Origin: a bacterium
GTDB lineage: Bacteria > CLD3 > SB21
Direction: 5' to 3'
Assembly (NCBI GenBank): GCA_013360215.1
Contig: JABWCP010000006.1
Location: forward strand, 1 to 40,469
Length of the DNA: 40,469 nt
The position numbers and the translations under genes were made by a program. Shown in pieces: positions 14,453-23,346 of the stretch (position 1 is the stretch's first letter; each line of letters opens with the position of its first letter). Below the pieces are notes generated by a model. That model did not search any database and was not told the DNA's origin. It saw nothing but the letters and a program-made list of their open reading frames with translations.

Positions 14453-16603
14453 ATGGCTCCGAATACCCTTGAATCGCTGTGTATTAATACCATTCGTACA
14501 CTGTCTATGGATGCGGTACAGCAGGCCAATTCCGGCCATCCCGGAACACCGATGGCTCTGGCGCCGATCGCGTTTACGCTGTATGATAAATTTATGAAAC
14601 ACAATCCGGGCAATCCGCATTGGCCCAACCGGGATCGTTTTATTTTATCGGCAGGGCATGCATCCATGCTGCTTTACAGTACACTGCACATCAACGGGTA
14701 TGGTATTTCGCTGGACGATATCAAACAGTTTAGACAACTGCATTCCAAGTGTGCGGGGCATCCCGAATACGGTCTGGCTCCGGGCATCGAAACGACAACG
14801 GGGCCTTTGGGAACGGGCGTGGCGAATTCGGTCGGTTTTGCCATCGCTGAAAAATGGTTGGCGCAATATTTCAATCGCCCCGGCCATGAAATTTTGAATT
14901 ACAGCATTTTTGCCGTGGCCGGTGACGGATGTATGATGGAAGGCATTTCCGGCGAAGCCGCATCGCTGGCAGGCCACCTCGGATTGGATAATCTCATTTG
15001 GATCTATGATAACAATAAAATTACGATCGAAGGTTCGACATCGCTGGCGTTCAGCGAAGATGTGATGAAACGTTTTGAAGCGTACGGTTGGTTTGTGCAA
15101 CATATCACCGATGCCAATGATACCAACGCGTTATCGTCCGCCATCGAGCGCGCTCAGCAAACCAAAGGTAAACCGTCGTTTATCATGGTGGATAGTCACA
15201 TCGGATACGGTGCACCGCACAAACAGGATTCGCACTCGGCACACGGTGAACCGCTCGGCGAAGAGGAGATTAAAGCGACGAAACAGGTTTACGGTTGGGA
15301 TCCCGAAAAAAAATTCTTTGTGCCGGATGACGTAAAAGCATACAGCCAATTTGCCGTAGAAAAAGGTTCGCAACACGAGCAGGAATGGCAGAAAAAATTT
15401 GAAGTTTACCGCACTGCGTTTCCGGATCTGGCCAAACAATTTGAGTTAATTCAGAAACGGGAATTACCCGAAGGTTGGGATGCCGATCTGCCGGTATTTC
15501 CGGTCGACGCCAAAGGCGTTGCGGGGCGTGATGCCGGAGGTCAGTTGATCAATGCCTTAGCGGCCAAAATACCCTGGCTTGTCGGTGGCGCCGCGGATCT
15601 TGCTCCCTCTACGAAAACTCTGATCAAAGGCGCAAAAAGTTTTAGTCGTGACAATCGCGACGGTCGAAATTTTCACTTTGGTATTCGTGAACATGCCATG
15701 GGCGCTATCGTCAACGGCATGACACTCAGCGGGTTGCATGCGTACGGTTCGGGTTTTCTGATTTTTTCGGATTATATGCGACCCACATTTCGGTTGGCGG
15801 CGCTGATGCAACAGCCGTCGTTGTTTGTTTTCACGCATGACAGTATCGGTGTCGGTGAAGACGGCCCGACCCACCAACCGATCGAACAAGTCGGCTCGTT
15901 GCGCGCTATTCCTAATCTTGAGGTGATCCGCCCGGCGGATGCCAATGAGGTGGCGGAAGCATGGAAATATATGATGCGACTTAAGGATAAACCGGCGGCT
16001 CTGATTTTGACACGCCAGGCTTTACCGACGATGGATCGCACTAAATACGCGCCGGCTTCCGGTGCGCAACGCGGCGGATACATTTTAGCCGACTGCAAAG
16101 GTAAACCGGATATCATTCTGATCGGTACGGGTTCCGAGGTACAACTGTGTATCGGGGCCTATGAAAAACTGACGGCGGAGGGTTATAAATGCCGCGTGGT
16201 GAGCCTGCCGTGCTGGAGTTTATTTGAACGTCAAGGCAAGGCGTACTGGGAAAAAGTACTGCCGAGCGATGTGCGTTGCCGCATAGCCGTTGAGGCCGCA
16301 GCCAGCTTCGGATGGCGGCGTTATACGGGTATCGAAGCCGATGGCGGTATCATCGCCATGCGCAGTTTTGGCGAATCCGCTCCGATCAAAGCGTTGTTAG
16401 AAGAGTTCGGTTTTACTACGGAAGCGGTGGTGAAACTAGCCAAACAGAAACTGAAACAATTTGGGAAAGCCGCGCCTAAAAAAACAGTAAGCGCTAAAAA
16501 CAAACCTGCTAAAAAAGCCAAGAGCAAGCCGAAGTCTAAAAGCACGAACAAAAAAACGGTATCAAAGAAGAAGCAAACAAGCGGAAAAAGGAAACGCAAA
16601 TAA
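14453..16603 (+). CDS. tkt: Transketolase with a lysine-rich C-terminal tail
   Basis: Transketolase moves two-carbon units between sugar phosphates in the pentose phosphate pathway. The 716-residue protein has the N-terminal TPP domain (NSGHPGTPMALAP, GDGCMMEG with downstream NN for magnesium/TPP), the pyrimidine-binding domain (HFGIREHAMG, HDSIGVGEDGPTHQP) and the C-terminal domain. About 660 residues cover the normal enzyme. The last roughly 56 residues are an extra tail with about 23 lysines plus Ser, Thr, Pro and Ala, resembling histone H1 or AlgP-like tails. Such tails bind nucleic acid or polyanions in other proteins. It is transcribed alone, with a bidirectional terminator after it. 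The neighbouring polyphosphate kinase makes polyphosphate binding a possible but untested idea. Confidence 0.95.
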   Translation: MAPNTLESLCINTIRTLSMDAVQQANSGHPGTPMALAPIAFTLYDKFMKHNPGNPHWPNRDRFILSAGHASMLLYSTLHINGYGISLDDIKQFRQLHSKCAGHPEYGLAPGIETTTGPLGTGVANSVGFAIAEKWLAQYFNRPGHEILNYSIFAVAGDGCMMEGISGEAASLAGHLGLDNLIWIYDNNKITIEGSTSLAFSEDVMKRFEAYGWFVQHITDANDTNALSSAIERAQQTKGKPSFIMVDSHIGYGAPHKQDSHSAHGEPLGEEEIKATKQVYGWDPEKKFFVPDDVKAYSQFAVEKGSQHEQEWQKKFEVYRTAFPDLAKQFELIQKRELPEGWDADLPVFPVDAKGVAGRDAGGQLINALAAKIPWLVGGAADLAPSTKTLIKGAKSFSRDNRDGRNFHFGIREHAMGAIVNGMTLSGLHAYGSGFLIFSDYMRPTFRLAALMQQPSLFVFTHDSIGVGEDGPTHQPIEQVGSLRAIPNLEVIRPADANEVAEAWKYMMRLKDKPAALILTRQALPTMDRTKYAPASGAQRGGYILADCKGKPDIILIGTGSEVQLCIGAYEKLTAEGYKCRVVSLPCWSLFERQGKAYWEKVLPSDVRCRIAVEAAASFGWRRYTGIEADGGIIAMRSFGESAPIKALLEEFGFTTEAVVKLAKQKLKQFGKAAPKKTVSAKNKPAKKAKSKPKSKSTNKKTVSKKKQTSGKRKRK

Positions 16604-16622
16604 ACGATTACATTCGTATAAC

Positions 16623-16657
16623 AAAAAAGGCTTCGGTGTTTAACCGAAGCCTTTTTT
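16623..16657. terminator. Bidirectional terminator between tkt and the E1 gene
   Basis: A 15-bp perfect stem (AAAAAAGGCTTCGGT with ACCGAAGCCTTTTTT) and a 5-nt loop has T or A runs on both sides. It therefore serves both converging genes. Confidence 0.92.
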
Positions 16658-16675
16658 TATGTCCGCGAAAAATTC

Positions 16676-18721
16676 TCAATAGGCCATGATGTTTTCGATA
16701 GCATGGGCGATTTTGGCTTCATCCACCAGCACCGCGGCTTCCAGAATACGTGAGAAGGGGATCGGGCAATCCGCACTGCATACGCGCGTCACCGGGGCGT
16801 CAAGATATTCAAAACATTCCTGAGTTATGCGCGCTGCGATTTCACCGCTAAATCCGCCGGTAGCCTGATTTTCGGTCACGACTAAAACGCGATTGGTTTT
16901 TTGAACCGAGCGTTTGATCGTTTCCATATCCAGCGGTACGATGGAGCGGATGTCGATCACTTCAGCATGGATACCTTTATCGGCCATTTTTCCGGCAGCA
17001 CGCAAAGACCAATGTACGGGTGTTCCGTAGGTAACGATGGTTACATCCTGGCCTTCACGACGCACGCGGGCTTTGCCAAACGGTACAAAATGATTTTCAT
17101 CCGTTTTGGGGCTTTGCGCAAAAATCTGATTGTACAAAAATTTAGGCTCGAGGAAAAAAGTAATACCGCGGGAGCGAATGGCGGTACGCAAAAGTCCTGC
17201 CGCATCATCGGCAAAAGACGGTACAACGACACGCACGCCCGGAAGATTAGCCATTATGCCCTCCACAGTTTGTGAGTGGTAGAGGCCGCCGCCGATATAT
17301 CCGCCGCTGGCGAGGCGAATTACGATATTGGGGCAGTTTTGACCATTGCTGCGATAGTATTCATGGCTCGTTTCGACGATTTGCTCCATCGCAGGCCACA
17401 CATAGTCTGCAAACTGAGCGGCTTCGATCACGACGCGCACATTATCATGCCAACGCGAAAATCCGTTGGCCGTGCCGACGATAAAATCTTCGGCAATCGG
17501 CGCATTAAATACGCGCCCGCGTCCGAATTCCTGTTGCATGCCTTTGGTCGCATTAAATACACCGCCTTTATCTTTGGAAGCGACGTCTTGTCCCCACAAA
17601 AACGTATCGGGATTATGTCGAAATTCTTCGTGAAATACGCGGTTCATCGCCTGTAGTATTTTTTCGGTAGGTTCGCCGTCCGGTGTAGGCGTTTCTTCGA
17701 CCTGAATCGGTTCGGGTGTCACAAAATCCATGGCGGTCGCGGGATCGGGAGTAGGCGCGGCTTCCGCTTTGGCAGCCGCTTCATCGACGATGTTTTTATT
17801 ATCATTTTCGATCGCCGTAATTTCGTCTTCGCTAAAAATGCGCTCTTCGACTAAAAAGGAACGGAATTTATGCAAAGGATCTAACTTTTGCATGTCGGCT
17901 AATTCTTCCGGCGAACGGTATAATTCATGACGATCGCTATTGGAGTGCGAATTCATACGAACACAATCGGCATGCACGATGGCCGGACCTTCACCGGAAC
18001 GCACGTACGCGATGGCTTCGTCCATGGCGCGACGGCTGTCAAAAAAATCTTTGCCGTCGCAATTGAAAATTTTCAAGTTTTTGAGGCCTCTGAAATTTTC
18101 CGATACGACGTAGTTGGCTGTTTGTTCTTCGGTGGGAACCGAAATGCCGTAGTGATTGTTTTGAATAATAAATATCACCGGTAACTGTTCACGCGAAGCG
18201 CCGTTCATGGCTTCATACACGTAGCCTTCCGAGGACGAAGAGTCGCCGAAGCTGGCAAAAGCGATCGCGTCGGATTTATAATACTTGATCGCACGCGCGA
18301 CACCGACCGCATGCAGCGTGTGATTGGAAACGCAGGATGAAACGTTTTCGATCTGAATTTCCGGTTTCGCAAAGTGGTTGGACATATGGCGTCCGCCGCT
18401 GGCCACATCATCTTTGCGGCTGAGACCGTTGAGCATGATTTCATAAGGGGAAATGCCGGCGGCAAGGCATGTCAATTGATCGCGGTAGTAGGGGAAAAGA
18501 AAATCTTTGTTGGCGCGAAAGGAAAGGCCGAGGGCGAGCTGAATGCCTTCGTGTCCGCCGCACATCGCGAGGTAAGACCAACCTTTGGATTGGCGGATAA
18601 ATATGGAAGCCTGATTATCGATCAGGCGACTCATATGCGCCAGAGTGTACCATTGTTTAAGAGTGTCGCGTTTGATTTCGGGACGTTTGGCTCCCGATTT
18701 GGATGATGCAACAGCTTCCAA
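16676..18721 (-). CDS. Fused alpha/beta E1 component of a 2-oxoacid dehydrogenase
   Basis: This is a TPP-dependent decarboxylase whose alpha and beta chains are joined in one polypeptide, as is common in the FCB group. Numbered from the start chosen here (681 residues), the alpha part spans about 20-310, with the TPP/magnesium motif GDSSSSEG at 159-166 and NN at 188-189. A Pro/Glu/Ala-rich linker runs to about 360, and the beta part follows (VIEAAQFADYVWPA). It feeds an E2 lipoyl enzyme in pyruvate or branched-chain 2-oxoacid oxidation; substrate is not decidable. The frame is open to a TTG at 18814, but a TTGAAT-17-TATAGT promoter sits there. The TTG at 18721 has GGAGAG 5 bp before it, so I start there. 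No E2 or E3 gene lies nearby. Confidence 0.9.
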   Translation of the reverse strand: MEAVASSKSGAKRPEIKRDTLKQWYTLAHMSRLIDNQASIFIRQSKGWSYLAMCGGHEGIQLALGLSFRANKDFLFPYYRDQLTCLAAGISPYEIMLNGLSRKDDVASGGRHMSNHFAKPEIQIENVSSCVSNHTLHAVGVARAIKYYKSDAIAFASFGDSSSSEGYVYEAMNGASREQLPVIFIIQNNHYGISVPTEEQTANYVVSENFRGLKNLKIFNCDGKDFFDSRRAMDEAIAYVRSGEGPAIVHADCVRMNSHSNSDRHELYRSPEELADMQKLDPLHKFRSFLVEERIFSEDEITAIENDNKNIVDEAAAKAEAAPTPDPATAMDFVTPEPIQVEETPTPDGEPTEKILQAMNRVFHEEFRHNPDTFLWGQDVASKDKGGVFNATKGMQQEFGRGRVFNAPIAEDFIVGTANGFSRWHDNVRVVIEAAQFADYVWPAMEQIVETSHEYYRSNGQNCPNIVIRLASGGYIGGGLYHSQTVEGIMANLPGVRVVVPSFADDAAGLLRTAIRSRGITFFLEPKFLYNQIFAQSPKTDENHFVPFGKARVRREGQDVTIVTYGTPVHWSLRAAGKMADKGIHAEVIDIRSIVPLDMETIKRSVQKTNRVLVVTENQATGGFSGEIAARITQECFEYLDAPVTRVCSADCPIPFSRILEAAVLVDEAKIAHAIENIMAY

Positions 18722-18785
18722 AATGTCTCTCCGTTTTTGGTGAAACCTATGTTTTAACAACTCTGTTTTTTTCAATAAACGCGGC

Positions 18786-18814
18786 ACTATAGTGAAAAAA
18801 TCAAAGCGATTCAA
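18786..18814 (-). promoter_or_regulatory. Promoter of the E1 gene
   Basis: On the minus strand TTGAAT (18814-18809) and TATAGT (18791-18786) are separated by 17 bp. The expected start is near 18779, giving a leader of about 58 nt to the TTG at 18721. Confidence 0.68.
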
Positions 18815-18877
18815 GCAAATTGTTGGGTCAACGATTTAACCAAAATGGTTAGGTGAGGCAACAAAAGTCAGCGTGAA

Positions 18878-19558
18878 CTATTCTTCAAGAATGTATTCGA
18901 AGGTGAGAAACGAAGTGACGATAATGGTGACATCAAAACCGAGGAGAATCTTAATCCAATCGAAGGCTCCGGACAAAGGTTCCCCACGGAGTAAAACGGC
19001 TGTGGCTTCGACGGCTGCAATAATCATGGGTATGGTAACCGGGAACAAAAGCACCGGCAAGAGCACCTCACGCATGCGGGTATTCAGTGCTACGGCGGAA
19101 AAAACCGTACCCGTACCGATAAAGCCAAGCGTGCCGAGTATGCTGATCAGGAGTAATCCCGGGAGTTGTTCCCATATATTGACATTAAAGAAGAGTACAA
19201 ACACCGGTATGATAAACAGTTCAACGGTAAACATAAACATCGCGCCGGAGAGCAATTTACCCAGATAAATGGCGCCTTTATCAACGGGCACCATGATAAG
19301 CGCCTGCATATTGCCGTTATCGTTTTCCGATGCGAAAGCGCGGTTAAGTCCCAAAGTGCCGGCAAATGTAAAGGCGACCCACAGCATGCCGGCGCCAATC
19401 TCCTGTATTTCCTGAGAACCCGGGCTGACAGTAAAATTGAACACCACCAACACGAGAATACCAAACACCAGCATGGCACTGAATGATTCTTTAGTGCGCT
19501 TTTCGGTAAGGAAGTCCTTCTCGAAGATGGTCCAAACGATGCGGAGAAAGGCGTTCAT
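18878..19558 (-). CDS. ccmB: Cytochrome c maturation protein CcmB (haem export permease)
   Basis: CcmB is the membrane subunit of the CcmAB transporter of cytochrome c maturation system I. The 226-residue protein has six hydrophobic spans and the family pattern: an N-terminal FEKDFLTEKRTKES, then ENDNGNMQALIMVPVDKGAIYLGK between helices, and LGTLGFIGTGTVFSAVALNTRMREVLLPVLLFP near the fourth and fifth spans. ccmA, ccmC and the rest are not adjacent; the next minus-strand feature upstream is a tRNA. A c-type haem protein (39067-39549) in the same window fits a system I organism. It starts with ATG at 19558 and lies between the tRNA and the E1 gene. Confidence 0.88.
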   Translation of the reverse strand: MNAFLRIVWTIFEKDFLTEKRTKESFSAMLVFGILVLVVFNFTVSPGSQEIQEIGAGMLWVAFTFAGTLGLNRAFASENDNGNMQALIMVPVDKGAIYLGKLLSGAMFMFTVELFIIPVFVLFFNVNIWEQLPGLLLISILGTLGFIGTGTVFSAVALNTRMREVLLPVLLFPVTIPMIIAAVEATAVLLRGEPLSGAFDWIKILLGFDVTIIVTSFLTFEYILEE

Positions 19559-19592
19559 GTGTTCTTAAGTTAGTATCGTAGCCTAAAACAAC

Positions 19593-19614
19593 AACACCAG
19601 CTTGCGCTGGTGTT
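19593..19614 (-). terminator. Hairpin downstream of tRNA-Pro
   Basis: A 9-bp perfect stem AACACCAGC/GCTGGTGTT with loop TTGC is followed on the minus strand by TGTTGTTTT. It lies between the tRNA and ccmB and probably ends the tRNA transcript. Confidence 0.65.
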
Positions 19615-19666
19615 AAAAAATTTGTTTTATTTCGACATAAAATCCATGTGTTGCGATATGTATCGT

Positions 19667-19740
19667 CGGGGTGGGGAGATTCGAACTCCCGACCTCTTGG
19701 TCCCGAACCAAGCACGCTAACCGGGCTGCGCTACACCCCG
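19667..19740 (-). tRNA. tRNA-Pro (anticodon CGG)
   Basis: On the minus strand the 74-nt sequence has a 7-bp acceptor stem CGGGGTG/CACCCCG with the C1-G72 pair typical of bacterial tRNA-Pro. It has a D arm with GGTTA, an anticodon arm CTTGG-TTCGGGA-CCAAG giving anticodon CGG, and a T arm with GGTTCGAA-type loop (GTTCGAATC). CCA is not encoded. It reads the codon CCG. Confidence 0.95.
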
Positions 19741-19820
19741 AACATAAAACAATGCCCTGATACAACAAGGCGGGGCAATCATGCTAAAAAAAAAACTTAA
19801 ATGCAACAAGTTTTTAGCAG

Positions 19821-20066
19821 CTATGCCACTTCGATCTGATACTGTTCGATGACAAGATTGGCCAAAAGTTTCTGACACATCGTATCGGCCTGACGTGCCG
19901 CGTCTTCTTTTGAAGAGGCTTCCATTTTTATTTCGATATACCGGCCGAGCCGAACGTCATCTATTCCGTTAAAACCGAGAGTTTCAAGCGAAGACATGAC
20001 AACTTTGCCCTGGGGATCCAGGACTCCCGCTTTAGGCGTAACTTTTATTTTGATCGTACACAGCAT
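19821..20066 (-). CDS. purS: Phosphoribosylformylglycinamidine synthase subunit PurS
   Basis: PurS is the small bridging subunit that joins PurL and PurQ in the FGAM synthase of purine synthesis. The 81-residue protein matches the family in length and pattern: IKIKVTPKAGVLDPQGKVV, a LETLGF helix-turn, DVRLGRYIEIKME, then a helix and AxQ...QYQIEVA at the end. The ATG has AGGAA upstream. purQ and purL, which normally follow, are absent; the neighbours are an M61 peptidase and tRNA-Pro. It is therefore a detached subunit gene and not a fragment. Confidence 0.92.
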   Translation of the reverse strand: MLCTIKIKVTPKAGVLDPQGKVVMSSLETLGFNGIDDVRLGRYIEIKMEASSKEDAARQADTMCQKLLANLVIEQYQIEVA

Positions 20067-20087
20067 GTTGGATTTCCTGTTTATTTT

Positions 20088-21848
20088 TTATGGTGATGAT
20101 AAAATGCTTTGGCGAATGCGTAATTGTTTTTCCGTCGGAGCGGCGATTTCTTTAATGCTCACCGTCGGTTTTTGGGAAGCGACGATGGTTCCTTTGAGTG
20201 CTATAGGTTTTCCGTTGCGTTGAACCATGAGGCGTACCGATTCGCCCACGCTGAGCGATTCGAGCGCCTCGATGCGAGTCCGAATACCGTCCATCGTCGT
20301 AGGTAACGTTTGTTCCTGAATAGACGTGACAATATCTCCGGATTGCAAGCCCAATGCAAAAGCGGTTGAATTTTCAGACACCGATTGGACAACTAATTTT
20401 CCACCGGCACTTACATCCCAAAACCAACCGTGGGCCGGTGTATAGATGATATCATAGGCCAACCCCGCTTTTTCCAAAATCTCCCGCACCGGCAAAGGTT
20501 TCCCGCCGGCAATGTAGTGCGAATAAAACGAAGTAAAATCAACACCGGTGAACTGTTTGATGGTCATGATGAGCGTTTTGTCATCATAGGGTTTGTCTTT
20601 TTTTCCGAAGGCACGATGCATGCGCACCATCAGACTATCCATCGAAACCGCGTTATCCGTTCGATCGCGCATCTCAATATCCATAAGCCATGCCGTCAGC
20701 GAACCCTGTGTGTACATAGCCGGGGCAACGCCGATCTCCGATGCGTTCCGGCTGAGCGTCTCTAGATTGGCCGAAGGATTTTCAGCGGCAATATCGCGAA
20801 ACGTATTATAAAAAACTTTTTTCGATAAAAGCCCTGTACGCATCAGCGTAAGCTGCGCATAATATTCAGTAACGCCTTCGATAAACCAAAGGTTCTGTAT
20901 TCGTAGCGGTGCTTGATAGTTGATGATATGTAGTTCTTTGGGATGAAAACGTTCCGGATTCCAACGATGGAAAAATTCATGAGCCAGTACGCGAATCAGG
21001 TACGATGAACGCAAATTGCGCTGACTCGCGAAAGGCGGTAAGTAATACGATGACGCACGCGTGCTTTCCAAAGCACCGTACCGGCTGCCCGCTGCAAAAA
21101 AATTATATAAAAAATAATACGCTTCACTCGGACGATCGTCAAATAAGCGATTTTGGTAACGTATAATGGTTTTGGCAAGATTCAAAAGCGTGTCGGTTTT
21201 TATGTCCGTTTCGCTATTGATGACAAAATGATAATCCGTGCTATCCAGTGTAAAACGGAAAGCTTCGATAGGCCATGTACCCAAAAGCGCCGGCGCATCC
21301 ACCAGTTCATCGTAAGAACGCGCCGCATAACGGAAGTCGGAAATGCGTGACAGTGGCGTCCATACGCGCCAACCACAGGGAAGCTGAAACTCGACTTGAC
21401 AGGCTTCCGTTTGATAACCCTTGATGTAGCCAAATACGCTCGGACCATTATAAAAAAATGTCGAACGATCCATAGAGTTCAATGTGGTCGGTAATACAGG
21501 CACACTGTCTTCGGGGATGTCATGAATGCGGTAGGTGATGCGTGCGAGTTGGCGTGCGTTTTTGACAAACCATTCGTTATTATTGAGGCGTGAAACAGAT
21601 ATTTCTTTTCCTTTTATGTCCCAAGCTTGCACACTGTCAACCCAACGCCCGTAGTCCACGATACGATAGTTTCCGGGTGACCATGCCGGCATACAAAACG
21701 TTGCCGATTTGAGTTTGATTCCGGTGAGCGTGAGCGTGACGTAACCTTGATCGGAGGACGGACGGGGAATATCAAGCCGATACTGAAAGCGGGGCGTTTG
21801 AGCCGTCAATAGTCCGGCGCTAATGAATATAAAAATAATTCGTATCAG
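20088..21848 (-). CDS. Secreted M61-family peptidase with a PDZ domain
   Basis: M61 (glycyl aminopeptidase) enzymes are zinc exopeptidases. Numbered from my start (586 residues), the N-terminal beta domain has the family's CMPAWSPGNYRI, the zinc motif HEFFH is at 290-294 with WFIEGVTEYY supplying the third ligand, and a PDZ domain lies near the end (GLQSGDIVTSIQ). ATG, GTG and TTG starts give only a TTG at 21809, with no ribosome site and no export signal. The frame continues upstream, and a CTG at 21848 has AAGGGG 7 nt before it and yields MIRIIFIFISAGLLTAQ, a convincing signal peptide. I prefer that start. The gene follows a GT5-family gene after 11 bp. Confidence 0.85.
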   Translation of the reverse strand: MIRIIFIFISAGLLTAQTPRFQYRLDIPRPSSDQGYVTLTLTGIKLKSATFCMPAWSPGNYRIVDYGRWVDSVQAWDIKGKEISVSRLNNNEWFVKNARQLARITYRIHDIPEDSVPVLPTTLNSMDRSTFFYNGPSVFGYIKGYQTEACQVEFQLPCGWRVWTPLSRISDFRYAARSYDELVDAPALLGTWPIEAFRFTLDSTDYHFVINSETDIKTDTLLNLAKTIIRYQNRLFDDRPSEAYYFLYNFFAAGSRYGALESTRASSYYLPPFASQRNLRSSYLIRVLAHEFFHRWNPERFHPKELHIINYQAPLRIQNLWFIEGVTEYYAQLTLMRTGLLSKKVFYNTFRDIAAENPSANLETLSRNASEIGVAPAMYTQGSLTAWLMDIEMRDRTDNAVSMDSLMVRMHRAFGKKDKPYDDKTLIMTIKQFTGVDFTSFYSHYIAGGKPLPVREILEKAGLAYDIIYTPAHGWFWDVSAGGKLVVQSVSENSTAFALGLQSGDIVTSIQEQTLPTTMDGIRTRIEALESLSVGESVRLMVQRNGKPIALKGTIVASQKPTVSIKEIAAPTEKQLRIRQSILSSP

Positions 21849-21859
21849 AACGCCGCCCC

Positions 21860-23329
21860 TTACTTCAATTTAGCCAGCGCTTTTTCGTACAGCTTGATCA
21901 TAGAACTCGCGCTGAGTGCCCAGTTCGCATCGGATTTCATCGCATGACGAACAAGATGATCCCAGCCGTTTTTGTCCGTTTCGTAATAGGAAACGGCGGC
22001 GGCTATTTTTTTGACCATATCCTTTTCGTCGGAGTAAATAATCGCGTTACCGGATGTGCTTTTTTCTTTGGTCGGGGTAAAACGATCACTGATGATACAT
22101 TCTTCGCGAATTACGGGTATGCCGCCGTAACGAATGCCGTTCATAAAATAGATTTCGGCGAAGTCATCCGAAGGAGGTATATACAACATATCGGCTACGG
22201 CAAAAAAATTGTGCCGGAACTGCTCTTCGGGATCCTGCATCGTAAAAAAAGTGTGGTTTGGATTTTTGGTAATCAACGGTTTTAAAGATGAGACGGACGA
22301 AATCGAATCGTTGGCCAAAATGAACAGTTGCAACTTCACATCTTTGACAGCTTTGAGAAATTGAGACAGCGCTTTATGCTGCGAAGCTAAATCCTCTACC
22401 AGAATACCAAAAATCGGGTGTGCCGGATCAAATCCTGTACGTTTATCATCTAAAAAACCTTCGCGGTTGGTGACTTTTCGCTCAAGTTTTTCCGCTGAAT
22501 AGGATTTATATAAGGTATTATTATTGACCGGACTCCAATAATTGTGCTCTCCGCCAAAATAAGACTCCTGCACCATTTTGGCCGATGCCAAAATAGCCTC
22601 CACATCGTTGGCCGGTTTGGTGATGGTCTTCAGATGTTTATGCGTCATCGGTATCGTGACGGCATCGGAATGCATGATAGCTGTTTTGAGAAAACTGAAT
22701 TTGCTTTTGTGAAAGCATTTTTCTTTTTCGATGATGTGCGCCTGGCCGAAGGCCTTGTCAAAAACGGATTTGTCAAACAAAGCGGGTTCTTCCGTGTTAA
22801 TAACGGAAAATGTAATGATCGTTTTTTTGAAAAAATTATTTTGCTTCTGCTCTTCGCGGATCATGGCGGGCAAAAGGCCGGACTGCCAATCTATACAGTG
22901 TACGATATCCGGCTGCCATCCCAGAGTTTTTAAGGTTTCGATAGCCGTGCGGGCCAACAAAATAAAACGTTCATCGTTGTCTTTATAATATTCGCCCGTG
23001 CGTTTATCACGGTAGAGATCGGAGCGTTTGTAGTATTTTTCTTGTTCGGCAAAATATATCTGCGTTTTGGTTTCCGGAATGAAGCCCGATTTGACGGACA
23101 CCGGCAGATCGCCGTTATACATTTTTACGGGAATGTCTTTCATCCGAATAATATCGCGGATGATGTGTTTTCGCTCATTGATCAGACTGTATTTGGGCAT
23201 AAGTACGCGCACTTCATGTCCCATAGATTGCAATTGTGCAGGCAACCCGGCCGCAAATTCGGCTACGCGTCCGTCACGGGCAAAAGGGTAAACCGCCGGT
23301 GCTACAAAAAAAATTTTGGATTTTTTCAT
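21860..23329 (-). CDS. Glycogen synthase-like GT5 protein with substituted active-site motifs
   Basis: The 489-residue protein aligns along its length with GlgA, which adds glucose from ADP-glucose to glycogen. Matching parts are the N-terminal strand (FFVAPAVYPF), HCIDWQSGL at 144-152, the YWSPVNN and YSAEKLERK region near 264-284, and the end ALSASSMIKLYEKAL. Motifs tied to catalysis differ. The N-terminal KTGGL motif is ARDGR (17-21). The SRLTSQKG donor-phosphate segment is LVEDLASQHK (310-319). The EPCGL motif near the catalytic Glu is DFAEIY (389-394). It may be an inactive regulator or use a different sugar. It sits between galT and the M61 gene, all on one strand with 11- and 17-bp gaps. 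Confidence 0.85.
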   Translation of the reverse strand: MKKSKIFFVAPAVYPFARDGRVAEFAAGLPAQLQSMGHEVRVLMPKYSLINERKHIIRDIIRMKDIPVKMYNGDLPVSVKSGFIPETKTQIYFAEQEKYYKRSDLYRDKRTGEYYKDNDERFILLARTAIETLKTLGWQPDIVHCIDWQSGLLPAMIREEQKQNNFFKKTIITFSVINTEEPALFDKSVFDKAFGQAHIIEKEKCFHKSKFSFLKTAIMHSDAVTIPMTHKHLKTITKPANDVEAILASAKMVQESYFGGEHNYWSPVNNNTLYKSYSAEKLERKVTNREGFLDDKRTGFDPAHPIFGILVEDLASQHKALSQFLKAVKDVKLQLFILANDSISSVSSLKPLITKNPNHTFFTMQDPEEQFRHNFFAVADMLYIPPSDDFAEIYFMNGIRYGGIPVIREECIISDRFTPTKEKSTSGNAIIYSDEKDMVKKIAAAVSYYETDKNGWDHLVRHAMKSDANWALSASSMIKLYEKALAKLK

Positions 23330-23346
23330 ATCCTAAACAAACTCCA

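Noticed and set aside
18837-18851. TAACCA/TGGTTA hairpin between ccmB and E1 as a terminator
   Set aside because: Six base pairs with a 3-nt loop and no T tract on the minus strand; too weak to call.
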